Positions 1 to 10,900 of a stretch of 64,000 nucleotides of DNA are shown here, one piece after another; within the stretch, counting starts at the first letter, position 1; every line of letters begins with the position of its first letter. The DNA lies in NCBI GenBank assembly GCA_963514095.1, contig OY741281.1, positions 16,892,830 through 16,956,829 of the forward strand, in the 5' to 3' direction. Source of the DNA: Eutrigla gurnardus. Taxonomy: Eukaryota; Chordata; Actinopteri; Perciformes; Triglidae. The notes beneath the pieces were generated by a model. That model had not been told where the DNA came from. It did not search any database and saw only the letters and a program-made list of their open reading frames with translations. The position numbers were made by a program, and so were the translations under genes.

Positions 1-247
1 GAAAACCTCACCTGAGTCCACCACTTGACGTAAGTCGGTTTACTTTATATGGAAGTCACTATGGCAACAAATGGCGGCCACTCTGACCACCCTGCTATGC
101 TTTGAATGGGAACGTCCCTTCTACTCCTGTTTTATTTCTATAATAACCTGATAAGCTGATGTGCCGTCATCAGAATCTCTGATTTTGGCCTTCTTTCCTC
201 TCACCTCCTTAGACCCACATACATCAAAGCCAAATAAAGAAGACAAA

Positions 248-1760
248 ATGACAGGAAGGATGGACTCCATCTCCATGATGGGCGGCAGCAGGAGCCCCGT
301 GTTCCTCACCGCCCCGTCCTCCCACCACCTCCGACACGTGCAGGCCACCTTCCTGCCCAACGGCAGCAAGAGTGGCGTTGGAGATGCGGAGGCCTCCTGT
401 CCGCCCGCCCGGCCCACCGTGGCCATCCTGGGCTCCGGTGACTTCTCCAAGTGCCTGACCATCCGCCTGCTGCGCTGTGGCTTCCACGTGGTGGTGGGCA
501 GCCGCCACCCCAAACAGGCGGCCCAGGCCTTTCCTCACGTGGTGGACGTGACGCACCACGAAGACGCCGTGGGGAAAGCCAGCGTCGTGTTCCTGGCAAT
601 CCGACGCGAGCACTACTCCATCCTGTGGGACCTCAAGCATCTGCTGGAAGGTATAGACACACACACATACACACACCCGGAGAACACGAAGGGGGTCTCT
701 CAGAGTCAAGGATCCTCTGTTTGGACGGGTCCTAAAGAGACCAAGCAAGAGTACTTCCTCACATTCAGAGAGCATACACTGGAACAGCAGTTGATTTTTA
801 CAGTTATTATCATCTATAAACGTCTCCTCAAAGCCAACAGACTTCATTGTCAATCAAACATGACAGAAACCAAATAAAAGTCATCAAAATGGTCTCTTTA
901 CGTTATTCCAACAATCACCAGCTCTGGGTTGGCGTCCATAAAGCCTTAATGCAGCGATTTAGATGATAATTACACTGCGCTACACGCCGTCTCTCTCTGA
1001 CGTCCTCGGCCTCAGTGATATTAATAGCTCACTGAACAAGGCTGTCGCTGAGTGATGAAAGTCTTAACAATCTTTTAAATTAGGCCCGAAGCCAGATATG
1101 TCATATTCAGAATTTGACTGTTGAGGTGAAATATTTCCGATATTTCCAATGAGGGGACTGGAAAAGGTTGGTGTTGATGGGATTGTGGGTGTTTGAGGTG
1201 CATAGAGGAAACAAATCCTTCAAAATCCTGTGAATGAAGGATTCAGTCCCTGGAAATCAGCTGCTGAAGGATCCTTCCTTGACCTTGAGAAACATCGCTG
1301 TTGGGAACAAGTCTTACACTTTCTCTTCACAGGGATTGCCCACAAAATGTGTTATATATTTTGAATATTTTGTCATGTTTAAAATACGTGTTTTAAAGAA
1401 ATCTGTATATTGTGAACACAACAGAGTACAGAACGCCCCTGTAGTTTCATTGTGTTCGTAGCTACGAAACGTTCGGAGCTTCTAACGTTTTGATGAGTCA
1501 GAAACATTCCCTCTGTGCACAGTTGACACACAAATTAAGTCTGCTCACGTTTCATGAATGAGACTTCTTGAACTGGTTGTCTTTGTCCTGCAGGCAAGGT
1601 CCTCGTGGATGTGAGTAACAACAGGAGGATGAACCAGTACCCGGAGTCCAACGCTGAGTATCTGGCTTCACTGCTGCCTGACTCCATCACAGTCAAGGGC
1701 TTCAACGTCATCTCAGCCTGGGCCATGCAGCAGAGCTGCCCCAAAGACGCCAGCACACAG

Positions 1761-1824
<64 letters not shown>

Positions 1825-4800
1825 CTGGTAAGAGATGTTGAAATACTCCATAATGTGAGCTAGGGGGAGCATGTAGATATTGAACAAAAGCGGCCTGAGA
1901 ATGGAACCTTGAGGAACCCCACATGTGATCTTTGTTTGCTTGTCTTGATTGATTTATTTTTGATTTTTATACGTTTTAACAATTGAGATCTATGACACAG
2001 TTGAATATATACTGTATGTCACATGTGCTCTCACGTCTAACCAATGTTCAACTTTATAATCCTGCTCTGTATAGGTGTTTATCTGCAGCGACTCCTTGGA
2101 GGCTCGGCAGCAGATAATGGAATTAGCCCGGCAGCTCAACTTCCTGCCGGTAGATATGGGCACCCTGTCTTCCTCACGGGAGATTGAGAACATTCCCATC
2201 CAGTTATTTCCTGGCTGGAAGGGTCCCGTCCTCGCTGCCGTGGCCCTCTCCATCTTCTTTTTTGCTTACTCTTTTGTACGAGACATCATCCACCCATACG
2301 TGAAATACAAACAGAGCGACTTCTACAAGATCCCCATAGAGATCGTCAACCGGACGCTCCCCACTGTTGCCATCTCTCTCTTGGCACTGGTGTACCTGGC
2401 AGGCCAGCTGGCCGCTGCCCACCAGCTCTACTATGGAACTAAGTACAGGCATTTCCCACACTGGCTGGAGGGCTGGCTGCAGAGCCGCAAACAGCTGGGC
2501 CTCCTGAGCTTCTTCCTGGCTGCCGTCCATGTTCTCTACAGCCTGTGTCTGCCCATGAGGAGGTCTGAGAGGTACCTGATGCTCAACACCGCCTACCAGC
2601 AGGTGAGCGGAGGGAACACTCCTCACACCGTGTCCACACACTGATTTGACCTTCAACAACACAAAGCCAAGGATGAGCGTAACATTTAAGTAAATATGAT
2701 TATTGACTCCAGTGATACCACTGATAGGAGAAGATCAATATAAATCTCTTGCCTGTGTGTTAAAGAGTAACGCCTCTAGAAGGTAAAAACAAAGGATCAA
2801 CATGTGCAGGTGGAGACACGTCCAGTCACATGTATTATTGTCTCATTTTCATAACTAGTGTATCATTACAATCACAGGCCTTTTCTCTTTACTGTGGACT
2901 TCATTGGTGTCTAAAGCTGCCTCCATATATACATCACCTGGCTCCAGATCAATGGTGAAAATTAAATGTCAATACCTTGTTTCAACCAGTAGAGGGCAGT
3001 CACTATGTATATTTATAACAATATTTAGAATTCAAATTCTGGATTTGGATCAGATGAAGCTTGTTCGGTTTTATTAAATGTATTTATTATTTATATTTAG
3101 CTTAACCTGGACTTACCCTCTGTGATGGACCTTTACATGAGCTAATCAGCTAATAACCACCAAGCCTGATAGATTCTATATGGACCCATCACTAGTGGAG
3201 ACTTATTCATTTCATATTCGGACTATACACAGTTGAAGTGCAGTACTCAGTATGCTGACATCATAAGGGATTTAAGGTTTGATTACTAAATCTTGGGGTA
3301 ACAAATAACTCATTTTGCTTATCTCTGAGTGAATGTGTTTCATGAATAACAAGCAGCACAACTGGTGCATGTGTTCCTGTAAACACTGCCATCTGGCCAT
3401 GCATCAAACCAATGAAAGATGATGAGCTCCATGTTGGTTGTCGGCAGGTCCATGCTAATGTGGAGAATGCTTGGAATGAGGAGGAGGTGTGGAGGGTGGA
3501 GATGTACATTTCCTTTGGGATCATGAGTCTCGGGCTGCTGTCGCTCCTGGCCATCACCTCCATCCCCTCTGTGCACAGCACACTCAACTGGAGGGAGTTC
3601 AGCTTCATACAGGTACGCACATTCACACTGAAGACGGCCTCTCGGCTTTCTTTCACGATGGACACCCAATCGAAGAAGATGTGTATTACATCTAAATTAC
3701 GACTCAGAGAAAAAGCGTAAAACCCCAACGTTTGGTCCGGAGGATGCTGAAAAAGAGGACTATTAGCAACTTTAAACATGTCCTTATTATCTTTGGGTAA
3801 AGGAATAACTTTTGCAGCTTTCCATTCCAAGGGCCATACACCCTTCTAGACTCAGATTCACAACATGGCATATGAGCTGGGTTATATTAAAAATATATTC
3901 CGATACAATTGCTGATTAACTGACTACCATCCTTTTGGATTCCCTCTATACCAAATATGCATATAAACAGTTTAGGTTTATTGTTTCCCAGCTATTCCTT
4001 CCTTTTTCATACGTGATAATAGCCTTAATTATGCTAATTTAACTAAAATGTACTTTGTTAAGTACACGCTCTTCACTCAAATTTCAATTAAACTGCCATA
4101 AATGTATTCCAGTCTGGCTTTTACCTGTAAATGTTCCTTAAATTAGTGTGGAGTCTTTGGATAAAGTATTTTCAGCGCCGGAAGGCATAAGCTGCACTGC
4201 ACGATGAGGTTGTTTCCTTTTTCAGCTTTGAATACAAAATATTGTCCATATTTCCAGCCAAAGAAAGTATTCTGTCATGTGGAGGCCGTGATGGTGAACT
4301 GGAAAACATTTTCCCTCCAGTGAAGTCTTATATGACATATATCGTTCTTTAATTTGAATTGTGACATGTGGTGCACAATTAATTTTGATGATTACATAAA
4401 AATCAAATTTAACATAATTTCAAAATTGGAATCTTGCCAATAATCCCCCTTTTTTTCAAACTGTATCTGTAATCTGATCTTGGTCTCTTTTCCTTGGAAC
4501 TGTCGGGGCATACAGTTACCTTTTATTGTATCCTAATTACATAATGCCGTTCCATGAATTCCAGACTTGGGTCATGAAGACTTTAGTTTCCTCATCAATC
4601 AAAGCTTCTCTTTCCCTCACTGTGAAGTTCCTAATCGGGGCGTTTTTATTAGCCACGTCTAAAAACATCTTTGTAAGAAGTTGCGTGCGTCCACTTTATT
4701 TATTGTACACACTTTATCCCAAAGCACCTCATTCACATCCTTAATAAAGTCATTCTCAGCTAAATGTTTAAAAGATCTTTGGTTTAGGTCCAACTTTTGG

Positions 4801-5494
4801 AACTTTCCTAACAGTTGCCACCAAATCCTGATCACTGAAGCCGATTGGAGTTGATACAGCCTTGAGTACATTTCTTTAGCACTAGAGAAGATGTGGTCGA
4901 GTTTCTTAATATTTGCATCGGTACGTTCACCACCTGTATAAATTACACACCTTTGCAATATCACTCAATTTCAATGGTTTTCAGCTGAATAAAGTGCTTT
5001 GGGGGTTCATTTCTTCTGTAAAGTAGCTCCATTGCCTCCATGAGCCGTTTCACAGCCTGGACCACAGTTGAAAGCCCCTGATAGAAGCAGCTGAAGTGGA
5101 CTAATGTTGGTTACATGGTGACGTCGTGTGTCTTTCTGCTGTGTGATAACAGGAAGGCTGATGATGGTACATACACTAACAGCTGCTGTCTTTGCTCCAG
5201 TCCACACTGGGCTACATCGCTCTGCTCATCGCCACCTTCCACGGCCTGCTGTTTGGATGGAAGCGAGCCTTCGAGGAGGAGGCCTACCGGTTCTACCTGC
5301 CCCCCAGCTTCGTGGTCTCCCTGGCCCTGCCGCTGTGCGTCATCCTCGGGAAGGTGCTGATGCTGCTCCCGTGTGTCGCCCACAAGCTCCACCACATCCG
5401 CAAGGGTCTGGAACACGGGCACTACCGGGGTCAGCGCCTGGAGCCGGTGGGCTCGGCTGCCCATGTTTCACCTGAGAGAGTCACCATCATGTGA
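248..5494 (+). CDS. steap2: STEAP2-like metalloreductase, five coding exons
   Basis: Coding exons are 248-650, 1594-1760, 2075-2602, 3448-3612 and 5201-5494. All have GT-AG borders and join in frame to about 518 residues; human STEAP2 is 490, and the extra length is N-terminal. The 248 exon is preceded by an acceptor at 211-212, so a 5' untranslated exon lies upstream, probably outside the window. STEAP proteins reduce Fe3+ and Cu2+ with electrons from NADPH via flavin and a membrane heme. Seen here: a Rossmann motif GSGDF (residues 62-66), the GSR of the NADP-phosphate site (84-86), a six-helix membrane domain from about residue 240, and the likely heme histidines in FLAAVH (342) and IATFH (435). 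The C-terminal HVSPERVTIM is nearly identical to the STEAP2 end, which favours STEAP2 over STEAP3/4. An in-frame Met at residue 5 (MDSISMM) matches the mammalian start and could be the true one. Confidence 0.95.
1763..1820. repeat. (CA)n microsatellite touching a splice donor
   Basis: About 58 bp of pure CA starts at the third base of the intron after the second steap2 coding exon (CAG then GTACACAC). The repeat therefore forms part of the 5' splice site context of that exon. Confidence 0.95.
3720..4970 (-). mobile_element. Decayed LINE (non-LTR retrotransposon) fragment in steap2 intron
   Basis: On the minus strand, 4964-4659 translates to a stretch containing RSFKHLAENDFIKDVNEVLW. This resembles the region between endonuclease and reverse transcriptase in teleost LINEs. 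Further along the same strand, near 3835-3770, is WKAAKVIPLPKDNK, the conserved start of LINE reverse transcriptase domains. The two pieces are in the expected order for one 5'-to-3' minus-strand copy, separated by frameshifts and stops. It lies antisense within the last steap2 intron and is inactive. The clade (L2, Rex1 or RTE type) cannot be fixed by eye. Confidence 0.6.
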
Positions 5495-5784
5495 TCTGTG
5501 ATGTCACATATACTGTCGTCAAATGAGTATTCTTACTTTGTTATTGTGAACAGTTTGCCGATATGTGAATTGTGTACTTATTAGCCGTTTCTATTCACTC
5601 TAACTACGTTCTATGACTGTTATGTTCGTCCATCTAAAGTGTTAAATGGAATAATCTTCTCTTGGCTGTATCTTGTCAGTATTTCTGTATAAATATAATG
5701 AATTCAATACAAATACAGGAAAAGATTCAAATGAATTATGAAAAGTTCATAGTAGATGTCCATATACAATGTGAACTGGATCTA

Positions 5785-5790
5785 AATAAA
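5785..5790 (+). terminator. Polyadenylation signal of steap2
   Basis: AATAAA lies about 290 bp after the steap2 stop codon, in AT-rich sequence, and is the first canonical signal after the gene. This puts the steap2 3' end roughly 0.9 kb from the mos stop codon on the other strand. Confidence 0.6.
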
Positions 5791-5869
5791 ATGTGACAAC
5801 ATTGTCAAGTATCTTTGGTGACTTTCATCGTGCTGCCTGCAGCTTCCATTAGTTTCACTCAGACTGGAT

Positions 5870-6680
5870 CAGAGGGGGGGCGTCGTCATGGTGACTTCAC
5901 TCATTGGTTCGTGGAGTTTGGAGTTTTCGACTTCGCCATTTTGGATTTGATCCGTCAACATCCGTAATGGATTGGATGCTGCAGCTGATTGGACTCACGT
6001 GAACCTCCACAGGTTTGATCAGTTTAAGAACTGAACTCTTAATAACTTTTATTATGATAGAAGTCCAGTCTGTCTGCAGGAAACACGTTTTACATCATTT
6101 ATCACCAATCAATGAGCTGCAGTGTTGATCTAAATCTGTGAAATCTTGATTGTTCACAGCACAACACTGAACTAGAAGCTCTTAAATGAAAATGTAAATG
6201 TGTTTGTGTTAACATGAAGGAACCAGGGAGCAAACATTCATAGTATAAAAATAATTTTAATGTCTCAGATCACACTGAAATCTCACATTACAATCACATC
6301 ATGGCAAATAAAACTCAATTCACAATGCAGTTTGATTACAGTTTAAGAAGGGGGGGGGGGGGGGGGGGGTACTAAAATAATGTCACAACTCACAGTAACT
6401 CCGAGTTGTTAAAGGAAACGGTAAAACTAACAGAGGGAGCAGTAACCAAGCAGCCTGCAACTTAAATCCTGTATCACCACTAGAGGGGGCACTTCTACAC
6501 GCTGATATTCAAATAAAGACATCGGTCTGTTTTCATGTGATACTTTCAGACAAGAAATTAGGATGTTTTACTTCTGTGTTCGTCGAGCAGTCTGTACAGT
6601 TCACACAAACAAGACACCACCAAATGTTGGCTTTAAAAAAAAAACGAGATTCGGGATCTGAAACCGGATCCCGGTGGCGG
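5870..6680. other. steap2-mos convergent intergenic region
   Basis: No gene is visible. 5875-5960 carries a fish dispersed-repeat motif (GTGACTTCACTCATTGGTTC then GCCATTTTGG) that recurs in degenerate form near 17345-17405. A run of 20 G lies at 6350-6369. The right part should contain the 3' untranslated region of mos. Confidence 0.5.
6350..6369. repeat. Poly-G tract of 20 bases
   Basis: An uninterrupted G run that can form a G-quadruplex and is probably length-variable. On the mos strand it is a C run inside or just after the expected 3' untranslated region. Confidence 0.9.
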
Positions 6681-6682
6681 TC

Positions 6683-7699
6683 TCACGTGTGGGAGCGCAG
6701 CTGCTCCAGCTGAAGCACCAGCTGCGGAGCTCCGGGTCTGCTGGGGCCCTCGCCGCTCCAGCACCGGCTCAGCACAGTCCGACACCGCCGGCCCAGCTCC
6801 GACCGGAACACCGGATGGTCCTGAACGGACGGCCGCAAGCTGTGCGCCACGACCGCGTAGAGCACGTGCTGCCGGTCGCCGGTGTACGGCTGCTCCCTGG
6901 TGATCAGCTGCCACCAGGTGATCCCGAAGGAGAAGATGTCCGCTTTGGCGGTGAGCGCCTCGCCCCGCAGCAGCTCCGGGGCTCGGTGCGTGTACGTGCC
7001 GCCGACGTGGCTCAGCAGCGGGCTGACGGCGCTCACCTCGCAGCCGCTGTCCAGCTTCAGAGAGCAGCCGAAATCCACGATCTTGCACACGTCTTCGCCG
7101 GACACGAGCACGTTGGCGGGTTTGATGTCCAGGTGCACGACGCTGTGCGAGTGGAGGAACTCCAAGCCGTGCGCGATGTCCGTGGAGTACCGGAGCCACC
7201 GGTCCTCCTCCAGCGGCTCCGTGCACCCGTAAATGACCTGCTGCAGGCTCCGGTCCCCCACGAACTCCATCAGGATCGTCCCGATGCTGCTTTCGTCCCC
7301 GAAATCCGCCGGGACGCAGGTGGTCGCCGCTATGACGCGCACGACGTTCCGGTGGCGCAGGTGCGCCGCGTTCAGCTCGGCCCAGAAGCTCTGCCGGGAC
7401 GCCAGCTTGTTCTTGGTGCACTTCTTGACCCGCTTGAGCGCGACGGTCTCCCCGAGGTAGTCCGCCTTGTAGACGGAGCCGAACCCTCCGGAGCCCACCG
7501 GCTGCACGGAGCGCAGCTCCTTCCAGTGGATCACAGTGGACCAGAGCCGGCTGGCAACCCTGCCGTGGAGCCGCTGGACCGGGACTTGCAAAGTGGTGCC
7601 GGGGATGTATTTGGTCAGGGGGCTGCTGCAGGTCCCGATGTCCAGGGAGGGGTAGAGGTCTTTGGGCAGGAGGCGGGTGGCGGGGATCGGAGACGGCAT
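6683..7699 (-). CDS. mos: MOS serine/threonine kinase, single exon
   Basis: An uninterrupted 338-codon frame; MOS is characteristically intronless and about 340-350 residues long in vertebrates. Kinase signatures in order: glycine loop GSGGFGSV (69-76), VALK with lysine 89, the MOS-typical CTKNKLASRQSFWAEL (94-109), catalytic loop HLDIKPAN (189-196, aspartate 191), DFG (209-211), and GGTYTHRAPE (233-242). MOS activates MEK and hence ERK, and holds eggs in meiotic metaphase II as cytostatic factor. I chose the start at MPSPIP because the family begins MPSP, with Ser3 controlling stability; the frame extends four codons further upstream. It is convergent with steap2 and shares its orientation with plag1, as in the conserved mos-plag1 block. 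Confidence 0.97.
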   Translation of the reverse strand: MPSPIPATRLLPKDLYPSLDIGTCSSPLTKYIPGTTLQVPVQRLHGRVASRLWSTVIHWKELRSVQPVGSGGFGSVYKADYLGETVALKRVKKCTKNKLASRQSFWAELNAAHLRHRNVVRVIAATTCVPADFGDESSIGTILMEFVGDRSLQQVIYGCTEPLEEDRWLRYSTDIAHGLEFLHSHSVVHLDIKPANVLVSGEDVCKIVDFGCSLKLDSGCEVSAVSPLLSHVGGTYTHRAPELLRGEALTAKADIFSFGITWWQLITREQPYTGDRQHVLYAVVAHSLRPSVQDHPVFRSELGRRCRTVLSRCWSGEGPSRPGAPQLVLQLEQLRSHT

Positions 7700-7769
7700 G
7701 CTGGAGACCACTAGGCAGCTCGAAAGTCTGCTGCTGACTGATCAGCAGCTCTGGAGTGTCCACGCTTTT

Positions 7770-7772
<3 letters not shown>

Positions 7773-7841
<69 letters not shown>
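7773..7841. repeat. (CA)n microsatellite just upstream of mos
   Basis: About 69 bp of uninterrupted CA, roughly 75 bp upstream of the mos start codon, so in its 5' untranslated region or core promoter. On the mos sense strand it reads TG. Confidence 0.95.
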
Positions 7842-7843
<2 letters not shown>

Positions 7844-7979
7844 GCAGCCAGCTCGCACACCGCCACTTAGCGTCGAGGAGGATGTAACGCGCTCTGTTTG
7901 GGTTCACCGGGTTCATCCCGCCGGTTCAACTCAGTTTATGCTCTCTGCAGCGGTGGAGGGCGGGGTAAAATGAGACACG

Positions 7980-10900
7980 TTTTTTTATGCATTCTGTGGT
8001 ATTAAAGCAAAATAATATTTGTGTGTGTGTGCATGCCGTGGGCTCCATAATTAGCAGCTATGACGGCTTGAAACAGGGTCCAGGTTTCGAAGTGCTCCAT
8101 GAGATTTGACTGAGTAGATTCATGAGGCTGGCTGGGGGGAGGGGGCTCCGCCGAGGAACATGCAACACAGCTCAGAGCTCAGAGCTGCTGCTTGTGCCTT
8201 TTTCACTCTTTCTACTGACACCTTCCCATGCGTCCACATTCGAAACACAACCTCAGTGTTAGACGGTGATGATAACACACCCATGTTCATGGTGAACTGC
8301 TTTGAGCAAGTCCCAGATACACCAGGAAACCAAACGCCGTCCTGTCTGGGTTCATGACATCATCTAGAGGTGCTCGGTGAATTTCACCAAGATGGATTCA
8401 CTGGATCTAGCAAGAGACACGTCGGATGGTTTACCACAGCTAAATAAACGATTTAGCTGTGATTTAATAGCAATAACCAGATGAAAGGGATGCTGAAATA
8501 ACTCCATAAGATTAGAGAAAAAGTCTGTATTCATTCTTTGTTAAGTCTGTCTGCAAGAAGACAAGCAAATAACATTTAAAATGTTTGTTTTCTGAATGGA
8601 GTCTGGATTGATGAATGCTTTGCTATGCTAACATTGTAGCTGCTCCATCAACACTCCAAATAAGGTCATCTAGACATAAATACGGCAGCGACCTTATTTT
8701 TTGGACAATAGACGGTCTCTGGTTTCTCCACATGGTCTGGTCTGGTCTCTGGACTCAGACACTATGGTAGACCTCTGGGGGAACACTGACTGCTACACTA
8801 TGTTTAGTCTCCATTTCGGATTCAATGATGACAGGACAAGAATCTCAACGCTGAATGAATTACACAAATTATTATTGAAACATTTCAACTCGAGTGAGTA
8901 CAAATTTTGTGTGGATTTGCTTCTGACGCATTCTATAAAACCTCAGTCTTGCTGATGTCTGTTTGTTTGTTCCTAGTCGCATACTGTTTGTTCAGTCCTT
9001 TTGTTTTTGTTAGCCATTGTACTTCTCAAGCTGAGTTCCTCAGTGTTTCGTTCTATCGTCAGCTTCAGTTATTAAAGCTCACTCTTTTGCTAAATTCAAC
9101 CAACTTCTCTCTTCTCTGCATTTTTGTTAGCCTATTCAGAACATCCAGAAAAAAGTAGGACCTGACCATCGTGAACCCAGCAGAAGGAATTTCTGGCTCG
9201 GACCCAAATGAGGAATCCCTCTGCTGCCTCGAGAACAACTGGAGGTACAGTATGCCCCCAGTTGTGTGGAAAGAGAGGGAGTCATTTCATTGGCATGCCA
9301 GGAGGTGTCTTCTATGAAATTGCTGCCTGAGTGGGAAGAGGACTTTTACTCCTGCCATTCCCCAGCCTGCTTCAGGCCCTATGCCGTTCCTGGGAAGCTG
9401 CCTGGCCCTGGGAGGGCCGAGATGTTTTCAGGTAGCTTGCCGCCAGCCACTAAACGGGTGTTCGAGGAAACCTTCATTCTCCGAGCTGCCCAGCAGTCTC
9501 CATTGGCTGGGGTCTGCCCGACATTTACTGTCCATGTTAAGGGTCTCACAGTAGGTCACATTCAGCTGAAAGTCACCAGTTAACCACGGACACTGGTTAA
9601 ACTGAAACACCTGTCGCTCTGAAACGGCCCGTGATCCTGTCTGAATCCTGGAGAATTTGAGTCTGTTGGAATATCCATTCTGACAACCGAACGTGTAACA
9701 ACATCATGTAGAGGCTGCTGACAGTGTGAATTCACTAACTGGTCTGGATGGCTGGGGCAAAATGTCCATGCCTACACGCATACATGCATATTCTTTATGT
9801 CGTTACGGTATAGAAGGTCTAAAGGTGCAACTCAACCGTTCTGCACAACAAGGATTGTGGCGCAACAGCTCTAAAAATTGAACTTCTGAAAACAGGTATG
9901 CCCCTTTTTCTCCACACAATAATGGCATTCTGTGTAAAAGAATTTAATTTTCTTTTTATGACAAAAACAACTGTTTGAACACACATTTCTATTAAATGAA
10001 AGGCATTATAACCAACAGCAAGTAGGAAACTTCAGGGGATCTACTGGTGATCTCCATGCTGACAGATTTGTTAAATTTGTGTTAAAGCCGCTGCTTAGCT
10101 CACTGTTCCAATGAGATTTCAATATTTCTTTGGGTGTCGATGAGGGTTCCAATGAAATGATCAACCTCAGCTTTTACGAGTTTCATTACGTTTTTCGAGG
10201 CTGCAGACATTTTGTCTGGATAGTATAGCCACAAAATCAGATTTCCTGTTGTGAGCACAGTGAGCATCGCTGGTATCTGGTCTCGCAGTCATTAGAGTGA
10301 GTGAAGGCGGGCTGATGTGACATGAGGAAAAAGCTTGAAAGACATGGACACAATCACAGTGAATGAGCCGACAGACGTGCAGCTGGATCCTTCTCTTATG
10401 TTTATTGAACTTTCATTACATCGTGTAAAAACACTGGAGTTGACGACTGCAGCTCTACTCTCTCATAGCAGCAAGTATGTAAATCAAATCAGGTTATTCT
10501 GCCAGACAATAAATAATCTGCCTCTTTGGATGATGTCAATGTTTAAAAACAACAGATAAAAGCTGCAGCATTCATTTTTATTGAACACAACCTGTAAACA
10601 TATACATATATATAGATTTACTTATATATATATATATATATATGTTCAAGCGAATTACTTTGCCTATATTTATAAAAAATACAACAGTAGTTTGTAAAAT
10701 AGATTTGAAGTAAAATATTGAGAATTAGCAATGAGTCCATCATTGTCACAGGATGGCATTGCAGAAATGCAACGAATAACAAAACCAACATGGCTGGAAT
10801 GCAGCTCGTTTTTTTTAAATGGCGTCATGTGGAGTCGTGTTTCTCAGCACTGATGACCTCACTCAGAGAATCTCCCACCACGACTCCCAACACCACGACA

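Noticed and set aside
1850..1925. Possible exon downstream of the steap2 CA repeat (GGAACCTTGAGGAACCCCAC region)
   Set aside because: It resembles a common dispersed-repeat fragment and would break the steap2 frame, which joins cleanly without it.
6674..7714. A 346-codon plus-strand frame opposite mos
   Set aside because: It is the GC-rich shadow of the mos kinase exon. The minus strand has every kinase motif and the plus product has no recognisable domain.
6633..7916. A 427-codon minus-strand frame overlapping mos in another phase
   Set aside because: It translates the CA repeat as poly-CV and is proline/arginine/alanine rich, a compositional shadow of mos.
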